Part shown: positions 37,045 through 49,863 of the stretch, one piece after another | Position numbering within the stretch: position 1 is the first letter of the stretch | Layout: each line of letters opens with the position of its first letter | Assembly (NCBI GenBank): GCA_963693285.1 | Contig: OY848917.1 | Coordinates: forward strand, 32,003,245-32,067,244 | DNA: 64,000 nucleotides | DNA from: Xestospongia muta | Lineage: Eukaryota; Porifera; Demospongiae; Haplosclerida; Petrosiidae | Direction: 5' to 3' | Notes under the pieces: model-generated | Told to the model about the DNA's origin: nothing | What the model saw: only the letters and a program-made list of their open reading frames with translations | The model's database searches: none | Made by a program: the position numbers and the translations under genes

Positions 37045-38439
37045 ATGTCAGACACTATGCCAAGAAAGAAGATTCATCCTGGACGAAACTGGGGTCCTTG
37101 TGTCCTATGTGGTCAGACCAGCTACCAGTACTATGCTCATCTAATCTGCTGGAGTGATAGCCTGAGAGAGAATTTTCTTGCACTTGAAGATATTGATGTA
37201 AGTAGTTGTATATGTCGGAAATGTGAGAAAGATATTAAAAAGGTATTGAGAACCCGTTATATGTCCCACGCTAGAAGGAAAAAAACATTGATAACAAGAA
37301 GAAATGCATAGTGCCAATATGTTCTTTTATGTCAAACATCACAACAGCAAATATTTGTACAGTTCTTAAGGTAGGTACTATGTTAGGCTTTACAATAGAT
37401 GACCTTGATGACACTTAGGCAGTAGTCACACTTTGTAAGTAACACTACAGGCAGGCCCATTGCATAGTACATAATAATGATGATGTGTATGTACATATTA
37501 AGCCTATACAGTGCTATACATGTAATGCTAAAATCAAACATGGCACTGCCCAACAATGCCCAGACTCTAAGGCAATTGCAGACCATTATCTAGTCCACTA
37601 TGGTAGTGATTTAAGTTTTACACCAGATCATAGTATATGTAAAATATGCTATAATACTTAATATTTACCATATATATAATACTACATGTATACATAATAT
37701 AAATAACATAATATAATGGTATAACATTTACTCTGCTATTTTGAGGAGGCTTCAGTCTTGTAGCTCAGATGAGGAACTTCATCACCTTCTCTCAAATGAT
37801 GAGCCCCTGCTATCTGAAGAGAAGAATATGGACATTATTTAGAATCAGCTCTATGTGAAATAACAAGACAAGTTAGTGATGTACTATTAAGAAGACAAGC
37901 TATACAGATGGCAAAGGAATACTAGTTTTTATAAGGCTTGTGGCATCTGCCTATATCATCAAACATCAAATTGTTTTTGGTGATTTTCTACAACCAGGAC
38001 TATTTGTTTCTCTTGACTCAAGTGACGACATTATACAGAAACATTATAACTTTATAACAATGTACAAGCCAAGGTATGGGATAGAATATGCTTCGAAAAC
38101 CAATTACTATCATCAGTGGAAGCTTTTACGACATCATTGACTGAGAAGCATTTGGGTCTATGACCACTGGAATCAGTCATGTTGCAATACTATAATACTT
38201 CTACCAGTACATTTATTTGGATGGGCTAGACATGATGGGAATTTATCAGTGGAGTGGGACTCACCTCAAAATACATTAGCAGTAAGGGAGAGAGTAGCTT
38301 TCTAGACATATGGATATGGATGTAAGACTGGATGTGGTACGGCTAGATGTAAATGTGTGAAATCAAAACATCATTGTAGGCCAGGATGCTCGTATTGTAA
38401 ACATGTAACCTGTGTTAATGGAGGAGAGTCAACTCAAGG
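37045..38439 (+). pseudogene. Cysteine-rich zinc-binding-like gene, broken
   Basis: 37045-37311 encodes PGRNWGPCVLCGQTSYQYYA with later CICRKCEKDIKKVL, a Cys4-type finger pattern. An A-run near 37,280 shifts the frame, after which KCIVPICSFMSNITTANICT runs to a GTAGGT donor. 37501-37671 encodes CYTCNAKIKHGTAQQCPDSK and ends CKICYNT with TAA. 38310-38439 encodes a CXC-like block GCKTGCGTARCKCVKSKHHC with RPGCSYCKHVTC. Blocks between carry stops. The order of cysteine clusters suggests one multi-exon gene of a repetitive, possibly transposon-derived family. I do not know its function. Confidence 0.45.
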
Positions 38440-38539
38440 TAATGTTCTGATTGATAAAATATCTTATTTATGCCCGTAACAATTATAGATATTCAGTCAT
38501 AGAGTGATAATGCAGAACTAGACAGTTCAGATGATGAGC

Positions 38540-39279
38540 TTACAGGTAAGGAAGAATATATTGTTTATCACTTTATGCTTGTTTTCAACAGATTACATAT
38601 ATGGTGACTAATATGATCTCTTAATTCAGTAATTATGTTATATAATATATTGTAATATACACTTTCTTTATTCTACTACATCATTTATATTATCACTGTA
38701 TATAGTCCATTTATAAAAGTATCTTATATATAAAAACGGTGACTGTCCTATTCATTGTGTAGTGTTTATTTTGTACAAAACATTATACTAAGTGTACTGA
38801 TAGGTTGACCCATACAGACAAAACACCTCAGAAAAACAAACTACGTCAACCTGTGACAGAATTTATAACCAATAACGAATACTAATACATTTTTAAAGAC
38901 AACAGAACGATGAGATTACCTGTTCAAGGCAATATAGAAGGAAAAGGTCTCTATGGTTCAGAGGTAACAGCATCGCCAACTCACCGCCATTTTGACAAAA
39001 ACGTCACTTCCGCTTCTGCAATAGGATTTGCACAGTGGCTAAAAGACAGTAAAGGAAGTAGAAACAAAGGGAGACAAGATCACTAGAATTGTATTTACAT
39101 TAACTTTAAGATATATTTTAATGTACAATATGTCACCGTATCTTAACATGTCATTTGATAATATATACTTTGATCTACTACTACTAGTATGTAGGGTCTA
39201 TATAATCTTTTAGTTTGATCTTCCTACACTACACCTAATTAATATAATAAGTAGTAACTCAATTTCCTTGTCAGGATAT

Positions 39280-39280
<1 letters not shown>
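38540..39280. other. Stretch without recognised gene
   Basis: No convincing open frame or RNA gene. Ends at the GA microsatellite bordering the inverted duplication. Confidence 0.45.

Positions 39281-39283
<3 letters not shown>

Positions 39284-39317
<34 letters not shown>
39284..39317. repeat. (GA)n microsatellite
   Basis: 17 GA units. On the minus strand it is the CT run that ends the HECT-like coding sequence, matching 26048-26069 in the left arm. Confidence 0.95.
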
Positions 39318-39321
<4 letters not shown>

Positions 39322-39971
39322 TATCACTGGAAAACAACAGCCTTGGTGGTTTACCATATCCAGTAACTGGTTTCCTATTAGAACTGCCCACTGGGAGAAA
39401 AGTGTGGTTTGAACAACATCTTGATGTAGTCTATAAAAGTAGAATATACAGACAGTTAGACATAATTCAGTGTTGTTTAGTTGATCAAAACAACAACTAC
39501 AATCCATCATGATAGTATGATATATTAACTGATAATAGAGTTGACATTTAAAATAGTACTAGAACTAAAACAATAATAACAATGTAGAACTCATACATTA
39601 GTAAAAAGTTAGAACAAGTTAGGACCATTGTGATTAGGAGTTAGTTCTAATGACAACACTCTATGACATTAAACATAATATTATTGTGTGAAAATATAAA
39701 GGGAAGAAATAAAACTATTTATCCCACATTGTATAACTCCATAAAAGTATTAAATATAGTACATAAACTGATCGTGTGAAGTCAGTTACATGTATAACTA
39801 AAACTATGTTACATTGTTTTAAGCTTCAAATCTAGTAATCTAGAATTAAACCAAATGGTCTATACCTATATATACAACTCTTAACAATAGAAGTCTATAT
39901 AGGGTCTTACTTTATAATGAGGTGTGGGAAGTGAACCAAATTATACATTTTCAGGTGATGGAGGTTGATGG

Positions 39972-40970
39972 GGTTTGGTACCATTTCGCCTACTCCCACT
40001 TTGCCTATTAGTAACCCAAAAGTGTCATTTCGCCTATTAAATTTTTTTGTGAATTTTCATTCTAAATATGAGTGTGTGCAGAAACAGCTTTAACATACTC
40101 TCCTAATGAGATAGTGTCCTGTCTAAATCTGTTCTTTAATTCTTCTATTTTCCTGTCCTTTGCGATTGTTGTCCTTCCTCGTCTTGGGGGTTGAGAGCCT
40201 GTTGCCAGCTGAGCAATGGTCACTTTTGTATCAGCTTGTTCTTGCTGAAACACTTCAATAAGCTCATACACATTTGGATATGCTTTTCTGACAACACGTT
40301 TCAGTTTGTTGTGCCAACCTTCAACATGATTGTTTGTCCTAGGACTGCTGGTGTCCATGTAGTACATGTTCCAAAGAAAAGGAGGGAAATTCCCAACCAA
40401 CCAAGTTTCTTCAAAATAAGTGGTAAAGTCATCAATGTTTGGTATGTTTGGAGCTGTCATCTTGATTCCTTGCCAAGCTAAACGAACAAACCTGAGCGGC
40501 ACGAAAGCTGCCTGTTTCATTGACTCTACAGCTTTACAGGCTATCATCCCAGCATCATTGGGTGGATGGTTGTGTTCACTTGCTGTGCTGGATACAATCT
40601 CATCATTGATTGTATTGCAACAGTGACTCTTAGCACATCTCCAAAAGATTCGATCATCATGACCTCGCCTGTTGAGAACATACTTGTAGCCCTCATGAAT
40701 AAGTGCTTGACCTCCTCTAATTGTGGTTACAAACTCCATCTCTTGTAATTGACAGTTCGTAGTTGGTATTTTTTGAACGAAAGAGTGAATAATGAAGGAC
40801 AGAGCTACCAATTTATAAGATTTTACTTGAGGTGCTATTTGAGGTACTAAAAGATTGTTTAAGTGTTATTTTAGGTGCTACATGTTTTGTAGGTGCTAGA
40901 TGGAGTAGGCAAAATGATACTTTTGGGTTACTAGTAGGCAAAGTGGGAGTAGGCGAAATGGCACTACACC
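39972..40970. mobile_element. 999-bp FLYWCH/MULE-type DNA transposon with terminal inverted repeats
   Basis: The two ends are near-perfect inverted copies over about 60 bp, containing CCATTTCGCCTACTCCCAC and AGTAACCCAAAAGT. Flanks are GTTGATGG (39964-39971) and ATTGATGG (40971-40978), an 8-bp target duplication with one mismatch, in the range used by Mutator-like elements. The left arm of the inverted duplication lacks this sequence, so the insertion came after that duplication or was never in the other copy. Confidence 0.85.
40062..40739 (-). CDS. FLYWCH zinc-finger protein with MULE transposase tail, catalytic core deleted
   Basis: Intact 225-codon frame filling the 999-bp element. An in-frame ATG also exists upstream at 40811, but 40739 starts right at the domain (MEFVTTIRGG). 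Residues about 1-65 form a FLYWCH-type finger: GYKYVLNRR, FWRC, CC, and HNH. The remainder matches the tail of Mutator-like transposases, with FTTYFEETWLVGN and the hallmark TNNHVEGWHNKLKR. The region that would hold the DDE acids is absent, with the frame preserved across the deletion. It cannot be a working transposase. DNA binding through the finger is plausible, so it might act as a competitor of a full transposase (inference). Confidence 0.8.
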   Translation of the reverse strand: MEFVTTIRGGQALIHEGYKYVLNRRGHDDRIFWRCAKSHCCNTINDEIVSSTASEHNHPPNDAGMIACKAVESMKQAAFVPLRFVRLAWQGIKMTAPNIPNIDDFTTYFEETWLVGNFPPFLWNMYYMDTSSPRTNNHVEGWHNKLKRVVRKAYPNVYELIEVFQQEQADTKVTIAQLATGSQPPRRGRTTIAKDRKIEELKNRFRQDTISLGEYVKAVSAHTHI

Positions 40971-41515
40971 ATTGATGGATATAATGACTTGAATAACACT
41001 TTCATAGCTAGAGAACATAAACAAATAAACTATATATACAAACTCAACCAAATGAATAAAAATGACCTACACAGTCACAATGAGTACATGTATAATAAAT
41101 ACATGTAGTAAAGATATGTTAGTGAGATAATAATTGTTCTATTTAATGCCCACAGTGCCATGTCAAGAATATGAAAACAAGATTATACAACACTAACCTA
41201 ACCATGTTGTTGTACTTTGGTATCAGATGAATTTAGTGTAATCTCTGAGAGTGAGTTTGTTGGAATCAGTGAAACCCAAGTTAATAAGTATTAAATTCTC
41301 ATCAACCTTGTTAAGAGAAAATAACATTTCTTCATCCATAAAGTGCTACAGTAATTTTACCATTACGTTAACATGAAATACTTAATACAAATAAACAAAC
41401 TTACATTCAATATAAATTTTATACTTTCATTTTTACTACATGTATTTTATATTACCTCACCTTTGTTTGAATGTTAGTATCAATAACAAGATAAAGATGA
41501 TGTTATCTAAATGTT

Positions 41516-43600
41516 GTTGGACCTTCTTCCTGTTCCATTACAATAGTCATACAAACTTCAGGAACAGTATTTACATGTCCATGAAGTATCTAATGAAAAT
41601 ATCAAATTTATTAACATTCCTTCTAGACCAGTATAGACATTATAATATAATGATTATTTACCTCTTACAAATACTGTGAATCTTTTAGTATGCTCTCAAC
41701 AGTAAGCAGTAGTGGTAGATATATGAGCTCTTCTTTTTCACAAACAATTCTTTGTTTTCTTCCATTCTCTTCCACTCTGTCTTTGAATTTGATGCTGTCA
41801 AGGACTATCCTTCTAGGTTCATGAAAGAAAATCTTTTTGAATTTATGTATAATTATATGTATGTAAGTATTATGATTACACACAATTAAGTCAAATGGTA
41901 CTTTAAAGAATTAAAAAAGCTGTCACGTTCAAGTAGTGAATGTTAGCTCAATGACAATGTATGATATAGTAATAATTATTTAAATAATACTCCATAGACA
42001 ATGGCTATATGCTCATAATATACAACAGTATTAAGATAAAACTGTAAGTAATGACATCACAAAAGATCATATTAACTTTTTATAAGGTAAGAACATACTA
42101 CTCATTGTTTATGGAGGCTTTAAAAGAAAAGAGATTGACTATCTGTTTGAGAAGTGATACAAAATGTAGAAATATATTATGTTACCTACTATGAATGTAC
42201 CTCACTTGAACAGATAAAAACATTTTTATAATTTGACATGTGGATTGTACCTGTCAACAGATATGTTGAATTATGATCAACACAAAACTACAGTAAGTAC
42301 TAAATGTCTTAAATGGATGTGCTCTCATTGTCAACTATCTACAACACATAGAATATGATAGAATGTGATGACACTGTAGATGGTTTCACTGGTAAGTATA
42401 TTAAATGTATATATACTACAATAGATATCAATATATATAGATCATTAATTAACACATAATATGTCAATAGTTTACCTTCTACTTTGTAGGACATGTCTAA
42501 ATATGGACATTCCACCAACTGCTGTATGGATTTGTTCAAGTTGTATTAAAATAAAGTCAATCAAAATAGAGAAATTATTATAGTTAACAATGATTATAAT
42601 AGTTGAGTATTCCACGTGTGAATTATTGTTACTCCACCCATATATTGATTAAAGTTGTCATGAATATTATAATATCCTATTACTGTTAAAAAGAGTAATT
42701 AGATCTTTACGGTCTAATTACATGTATTTACACGAGATGAGCTAGACTAGAATGAAGCGGGAAATTGCTACTTGACAGAGCGAATCTAAGTAAACTAGTA
42801 AAATGGAGACAGAGTTTAAGAACAAACTCCTGAAGAAGTAATCTCATATATTTAAGGAACATGCTCCCTCTATCGACGATACTTCCTTGGATGATATCTA
42901 ACGGTGTAAATCGATGGATGTAACTTACTGTAACTCACAGGGAAATTTTCTAGCTACTTGGTGACCATGTGAAGGTCAAGAGACTGATCAATGAATTGAT
43001 CTGTCCACTACCTCAGGTACAGACTGTACAGTAACTATAGAGTTTTAAAAAGACATGACATTTAATTATTGTGTGGGTGTGGCTCTATTGCCCTATTTAC
43101 AGGACACTAGGAGTCCTTTAACAAGACCAGGTCATGTACAGAAAATAAAAAATAGTCTTATCAATGTCCTCAGATGAGGATAACTTGTCAGATGACATAT
43201 ATGATTTAACATCAGATATTCTAATACTAATCTCCTCCACTATATCGGTGTTATTATTAGTAGATTCAACCAGTTATCTACCACTAAACAGCCAGTAATA
43301 TCTACTACACATAATAAACTAGTAATATGTAGATATGTAGAGTTTACTACACACAATGATAGGATAGATTTAATAATATAATGTGACTTTGATCTCTTAG
43401 TCTGTCCATGAATAAAGAGTAAACTTTATCATTTGTAGTATAATTTATGTATACCTAGCTTCTAACTTAGTCTTTGATCTTGTTCATCTTCACACTGTTC
43501 TAGAAGTCTTTTATACATCTTTAATTGTTTTAAATATGTATGTTTTTTTTCTTTTTTACAGTTTCTACTGTGAACATAACTGATCACATGCTTTGTATAC
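41516..43600. other. Stretch without a recognised gene
   Basis: Short frames only. A possible small + exon 42352-42391 lies between ACATAG and GTAAGT. An ATG at 42804 opens only 12 codons before TAA. Confidence 0.4.
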
Positions 43601-43606
43601 CTGTAG

Positions 43607-43823
43607 TTATGGGCCACTGGACACCTCACCGAACGTTATCAACTACTCAGACTACAAAGGAAAGACCATGCTGTACTTGACGGAATACAAAACAGCCAGT
43701 TCTACAGGACCACAACTTGTAAAGTGTCCACAAGACATATACTTCATGGACATACTGGGAGATTACTTACTCTGTTACAGGAACAAAATTCCTAACAGCT
43801 GCAACAGTGACTTGGTTTTCCTG
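43607..43823 (+). CDS. Candidate exon of unknown gene
   Basis: 217 nt between CTGTAG and GTAAGT, open as GPLDTSPNVINYSDYKGKTM and on to NSCNSDLVFL, ending phase 0. It joins in frame to 43919-44053. GC content is higher than the surroundings, which fits coding DNA. Family not recognised. Confidence 0.45.
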
Positions 43824-43918
43824 GTAAGTGACCCAGGATGGAAACGAATGCGTGAACATGCATAGGTAGGTTTTTCAGCATTATATTGTTACCTTTATGT
43901 TGTGTGTTCTATCAACAG

Positions 43919-44053
43919 ACTTACAGTGGGCATGCTTACAATAAGACAAACTGGAGCCGATACATCCATGATACAACATTCAACACGTTTCCATACATAT
44001 CATACAATCTGCCTTCATTACCTACGCTGGAAAGAATAGCTCCAAAATGGTGA
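43919..44053 (+). CDS. Candidate exon of unknown gene, ends in TGA
   Basis: Starts after ATCAACAG with TYSGHAYNKTNWSRYIHD and runs 44 codons to TGA at 44051. The stop overlaps the ATG of the next open frame (AAAATGGTGATGG). Confidence 0.4.
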   Translation, partial: TYSGHAYNKTNWSRYIHDTTFNTFPYISYNLPSLPTLERIAPKW

Positions 44054-44286
44054 TGGACAATCCGGCATTATTGATGCCACAATCGTCAAAGTACCAACAG
44101 GCCATTTACAACAAGAGAATGAATCAAGAACAACTGGACCCTGGATTAGAGTTTGCAGCCAAGCGGCTTAAACAAGCAATGGAATTTCCATCTCCCTGTC
44201 TAGTCAAGGAACCCACAGGAGTGAGTACTCCCTCCCCTCTGCGATCAACATTAAAAGCAGCAGTGACAAGGAAGCCACAATGGTGA
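44047..44286 (+). CDS. Unknown 79-codon ORF
   Basis: ATG at 44047 overlaps the previous stop. Encodes a basic, Gln/Lys-rich peptide (YQQAIYNKRMNQEQLDPG). Ends TGG TGA, overlapping the ATG of the next frame in the same way. It may be a coding block separated from its neighbours by frameshifts. Confidence 0.35.
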   Translation: MVMDNPALLMPQSSKYQQAIYNKRMNQEQLDPGLEFAAKRLKQAMEFPSPCLVKEPTGVSTPSPLRSTLKAAVTRKPQW

Positions 44287-44510
44287 TAAAAGGAGACATG
44301 GTTGCTTTGTTTGCTACAGATTCTACTAGGACAAATCCAAAAGTACTCTTCACGAAAGTTGTCAGCATAAAGGCTTTGATAGGATCGGCTCTTCTAAATG
44401 AGATTATGGAAAGTGTACCATCTAAAGTTAGGCTCTTGTTGGGAGGAAAAACTCAAAACTTTGGTTGCAGGACTCAATTGGTTCTACATGCGTTAGAAGA
44501 ACCCGTATGA
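44280..44510 (+). CDS. Unknown 76-codon ORF
   Basis: Begins MVIKGDMVALFATDSTRTNP and ends HALEEPV. The CCC/GTATGA at its end could be a donor rather than a stop. Reminiscent of small beta-barrel modules (GDMVALFA), but no family is assigned. Confidence 0.35.
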   Translation: MVIKGDMVALFATDSTRTNPKVLFTKVVSIKALIGSALLNEIMESVPSKVRLLLGGKTQNFGCRTQLVLHALEEPV

Positions 44511-44658
44511 ACTGAACTCCTTTCAACTAACTTCTAGTAATGCGGCCATGATCTGACACAGAGATACTTTGTAAACAATTCTGTATAATGTAGTCGTATT
44601 TGTAACCATGTTTCTCTTTTTTAGCAATTATTGCATTCCTAAGCATGACTGAACAACC

Positions 44659-44661
<3 letters not shown>

Positions 44662-44691
<30 letters not shown>
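44662..44691. repeat. (AT)n microsatellite
   Basis: About 15 AT units. Confidence 0.9.
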
Positions 44692-44693
<2 letters not shown>

Positions 44694-44959
44694 TAAGGTG
44701 AGATTTAGCTGCACTATTCAGATTATTAGTTACCTTGTGCTAAAGGTACTCAGCAATTAAAATTTATCTTATACCATTAGTTGGTATAGTAAACCACATA
44801 TATTATTAAGTTAATAATAACTTTTACTAACTTATTACAGTATGTCTTTATTAATATAGACCTACTTTGGACAGATCACATATATCTAAGAGTCTTCAGT
44901 TATGTAAAAGTAATTGTTATGTTTAAAAAATCTTTTCAATGTTTCTGTTTTCTTCACAG

Positions 44960-45011
44960 TCCTGTACCAAATGTATTTGTCAAAAAGAAAAAAAGGAAAA
45001 AAAATGATGAG
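44960..45011 (+). CDS. Candidate short basic exon
   Basis: Between TTCACAG and GTATGT. Codes PVPNVFVKKKKRKKNDE, which looks like a nuclear localisation signal, and joins in frame to 45277-45439. Confidence 0.4.
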
Positions 45012-45276
45012 GTATGTGTTCATTGCTTGTTGTAACAAGTAGAAAATAAAAATTATTTAGGCTTTCTTTTAACTGGACATCATATTTCCTATACCTACTC
45101 AATTTTCAGTAGGAACAACAAATATATCATGTTATGAGTCTATCTCATGAAGAAATTGATATCTGTTGTGAATGACTTATTGAAAATCACCCAGCATTAA
45201 AAAGATACTAAAGATAGTCACTTTGTGAGCTGAATTTAATATTATTTTAATATGTTCTTCAACCATATCACTTTAG

Positions 45277-45439
45277 GACTGTTTGAAAAAGAAACTTCCA
45301 ATGAAAGTTAGTAATCTATGTTGTCCAGACAAATGTAAAAGTACTGGTGTTGATCTTAATCAAAACAAAGACAAACTGGTTGACTTACCAGAACCATCAT
45401 CATCTGATAGAGAAGTATATGATCATGTGGAAAGACCGA
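45277..45439 (+). CDS. Candidate exon of unknown gene
   Basis: 163 nt between CTTTAG and GTAAGA. Codes DCLKKKLPMKVSNLCCPDKC and later LPEPSSSDREVYDHVERP. Two close cysteine pairs suggest metal binding. Probably the same gene as 44960-45011. Confidence 0.4.
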
Positions 45440-47953
45440 GTAAGAACTATATATTGGTGGGTGTGGTCTTTTAACGCATTATTAGCATGTTAGAGGAGAC
45501 CTATCCAATTAGACATTAATGTATACAAAAGAACAGACCAGATGTACAAGACATTTTAGGTCTCTACTCTGTTTCTTTGAATCATAATTTGTAAGTTTTT
45601 TAAAATCAAACATATACTTTACTTTATAGTTACTTTGATGGATCCTGAAAGAGTTTTCATCATTGGTTACCTTGTGTGATTACGGATATGTCCACTGTTC
45701 TCATCAATTTGATATTACAATAGCTACTCTAATATGATGAACTGGAAAAAAGGAAAGAGTGAAAGAATTATTATTGCAATTGTTCAAGACAAAGCATAAT
45801 TCTAATGATCAGAAAGGTGTATGAATAAAATATTAGACTCATACTTTATAAATACATTTATTTCATTATTTAGCACTTAAGATTACTTATGGTCTTCTTC
45901 TCATGAGATGTTTTCTCAGTAATAATAAGGATGTTAACATTTTTCTTCCATTTGAGGTATATAATGTTTTAATGACTTGTAATCATAATGAGTAATTGTT
46001 CTTATTTCAGGATGAGATATTGAATATTGAAAGTTTAATTTAATCTACTCCTTATACATGACCTGTGAATGTCTGATCTCAACATGTGCTGTGGTATGTT
46101 GTATTGTCTCATACTATGTTTATTGAATTAAGTATCTTAGTAAATGTTGAAACATCTCACTCTTTTTGGAGAAGGTTGTCTGCTCCATCAAGTCCACTCA
46201 TAACCTTATGTCATAAAGATCTGATCGATTTGTCTGGAATAACTAGTGTCTGTAACATTCTTTGAAAAAGGATTTGGTAATGTTAACTGAAATTGTTTAA
46301 TAATAGATTGAGAAGTTAATGAGTCCAAAGAAGTAAGAGGTATTGATACAGTGAGTTGAGTATATTTTGTTATATAATATTCTCTAGGATATTTTAAATG
46401 TAACTTTTTGGAGATGCTCAGTCAGTGTCTTAGAACCAAAACCTAATAGTGAAGATTAAGCTACTAAGGATTAAAAATTGATATATGGTAATTCGTACAT
46501 GAGCTTTGTGATGATTAAGTTTCTGGACCAGGTAAGTGATCTCTGAGTTACGCAATTCTTGTCTCACATATATCTCTTCTCATCAGAACTATAACTTATA
46601 ACTCAACATTTGTTAATCTTCTCACATTAAGTAGACACTCCTCTCTAGAAGAGGCCATAAGAAACAAGAAACTATTTCACAGAGTGATAGTATCAGGTTA
46701 GTATAAATCTCATGATAAATTATATCATATTATTATATTGTGGTTCATTGGTCTATATATGTTATATAAACCTGCCAACTTAGTATTTTGTCAAGGAGAT
46801 CACCTTCAGGTCTATGACCTTGTACAATACATTCCCTTGTCATCAAGTTTATATATACAATGTGTATAGACCTTTGAAGTATGATATATGTGTTATATAT
46901 GTGACTATAAATATGAAAATGGTATCAAATGTGTAAATGAATTTTGAAAAAGTGTTTGCATAGAAACAGTTGCTATGCATGTATCTTGAGCAGGAAGTCA
47001 ATGGAATCTAATGAAGGACAGTCATTGAGCTTCTCACATACCAAGTGTTAATAACTTCCTGTTAATAATGTTATTATGTATTTGAAATACAATGTTATAG
47101 GAACAAAAAGTAAATTTTATTTCAATCTACTTTATTAGATATTTACTCCATATATCATGTAGTGACATACCCACTAACAAACCAGATAGGACTATTGAGA
47201 TATCCACTACAACAAAGGAAGACCTGGCAATGAGACATTACTTTAAAACAGAAGTATTATCAATGGAGGTCAGTTGTTAGTATGACATACAACAGTATAA
47301 TATTAAGAGGTATACCTGTTGTAAGTCTGTTATATAAAGTATAGCTCTTTATGATAACTTAACTATGAAGTAATAATGTCATTGATGTACTAAGCTTTGA
47401 TCCATACTTTTCATACTCGCACATAATATAACTAGAATGAACACAGTGTATCTTTTATTACTAATTGATTGATTAAGTCACTAACTAGTCTAGTATTATC
47501 AAAGATACTGGACTTCCTGTTATATGTGTTATGAGTAAATTACAAATCACAGTTATGACACTCCCTCATAGATAATAGTGTATGGTATGTTTATAACTTC
47601 AATATAATAATATACATCATAGTAAGTATGAAGTGTTGAGACAATAGCTTTAATAACACTAGAATAATGAGACTATTTTTAATGGACACTTGTATCCTTG
47701 TGGTAATATTAGTAATGACACTATCTTTGTTAATATTGGACTATAGGAAATAATTAGTTAGTAGATGGAGAAACAGTATAACATTTAGATGACTGTTATT
47801 GTATCATGTTACTGTGTACGGGAAGAACAAAATATAAAGGCTATATATATATTATCACTGACTATATTAAAGTGAGTAGGAGACAATGTCAGTATTGTAT
47901 AATATATTAGTAATTTCACAATGTGTATTTCCACAAAATATATTAACAACATA

Positions 47954-48125
47954 TATTATCACTGACTATATTAAAGTGACTGAGTATATATCAGTATTGT
48001 ATAATACATTATCAATTACAATGCGTATTATATACTGTATACAATGTAGTGTTACCACAAACACTTAAGTTACTTATTTAAACACACCATAAAACCACTA
48101 ACATGTAAACAGATACTTATAAAGT
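47954..48125 (+). repeat. Dispersed direct repeat, copy 1
   Basis: About 172 bp with TATTATCACTGACTATATTA, then AATGTAGTGTTACCACAAAC. A partial third copy lies just upstream at about 47,850-47,915. Confidence 0.9.
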
Positions 48126-49863
48126 ATATTGTAATGAGGAAAGCATATATTATTGTACATACATTATGACTATAGTAAAGAGAAAGAAAGCAAAGACCAA
48201 AGGAAATTGAAATGTTCAAAGGAGCACACAATTGTTACTTATAGATATCTAGAACAGTATGAAAGAGAATAAGATAACTACATGTATGTATGTACATATA
48301 TTGAATAAATAAATTATACTCTTTATTAGATTATGACAGACATATTAAAAGATAAATGCTGACTATATCAATAATATAATTTAGTTGTCTAGTTTTATTA
48401 TATGAAGCAGACCCTGTCTATTCACATTTCTTATTAGTGATAGAACAGATTATCACTGTAGTACCTTTCTTGTCCTTCAACAACATTTTGTCTATTTTAT
48501 ATCTATTTGTCAAATGTCAATGTATAGTCTTATCAACATTACCCACTGTATGATAGTTCACTTTATAATATAACGTTATAGCTTATTATTATTTTTTTAC
48601 ATTTCCAATACTGTACTTTTCAATGGTAATATTGTGATATGGAGGCAGCCATCTCCTGTCACTGGTTTAAGTAGCTATGGACCTGTGGTACTCCTTCACA
48701 AGTCAGACAAATCAGTACATTAACTATCATACTGTACATGTCCAGTCTTGTTCCAGGACATCATAATACTAGGATGACATACTTGTAATATAAAGACCAT
48801 CTCAGTATGTTTGTATGTTCTAGGGACCTCTGAATACTTTGTATTAAAGGATATGGATGCTTTCATTCATCCTAAGAACCATTTATAATGTACCAAATAT
48901 CCTAGGTTACTTATACTAGAGACTTTAGGATTATCTTTAAATAGACAAGACAAGATGTGTCAGTACTGGACATCACTTGTGTTTTAACCTATTATATTTA
49001 GTGTTGATAATTATCAGTGACAGTCAAGTACTAGACCCACTACTGATTTAGTAAGTAGTATAGTACAATATCAATATACAATAGGTCCAATATGAGAAAC
49101 CATTAATAGTCCTCCTAATTACTACAGTGTTAACAGGAAATTAGTACTATTGTATAATATCAATATCTTTGTAGTGTTTATATAACATTGAACTTGTTAT
49201 GTCTTCTAAACTAATTAACAAATACTATATAGTATGACTTTATCATACCCCATTTTGATAGAAAGGGTCTGGTGATACTCAATAAAAATGTTGTACAAGA
49301 CATAGGATTTCCAAAGACCCATTTAGATCAGAGATTATCATAATGCCCCGCCCTTTATATATGATGTAGTCTAAAATGGAATCTGAAAATTGTTAAGTGA
49401 TTCACATTGTAACTAACAAAATGATATTCACCTAAAGACAGGATGGACTGAAGCTAATGCGTTATTTCTACAATGTAATGTCAGCATTTTATAGAAAGAA
49501 ACCATCTTAGTTTATTAGTTATACATTGTTTACATAACTTAATTTGTAATGTCAAATCTGTCCACATGTAATTACATGTGTCAAATGTACAAATCTTACT
49601 ATTGTTTCACCAGAGTGCTTCTCCATGGAATGGGTGTGGCATGTGAGACTACATTTTATCTATTCTAGCTGTTCATAAACAAAATATTATATAATATTAT
49701 ACATGTGTATGTATGGACATGAAATAAGTAATTTTCTAATTGTTCAGCTAAGATCCATTAGTAATTACATTACATATAGTAGTAGTAGATGTTATAGAGG
49801 TCATCAATATGTGCTGTTGTTACTACTAAGAAACATAAATCAATTGGAAAAGTCAAGAGTGTA

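Larger units (their letters stand above)
39318..41515 (-). pseudogene. HECT E3 ligase-like gene copy, right arm of inverted duplication
   Basis: On the minus strand this repeats 24,410-26,030 with substitutions and indels. Examples are the exon HLYLVIDTNIQTK at about 41,470-41,510, DENLILINLGF at 41,280-41,320 (with a 5-nt deletion that breaks its frame compared with the left arm), and the HECT-like SSNRKPVTGYGKPPRLLFSS at about 39,325-39,385. About 180 bp present in the left arm (25,765-25,942) is missing here, so two exons are fused into one. The arm is split by a 999-bp DNA transposon. The frame then runs into LSLSLS coded by the microsatellite. A catalytic cysteine is not visible. Confidence 0.55.

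Noticed and set aside
40191..40748. Plus-strand frames opposite the FLYWCH/MULE protein
   Set aside because: The minus strand shows clear FLYWCH and transposase motifs; the plus frames do not.
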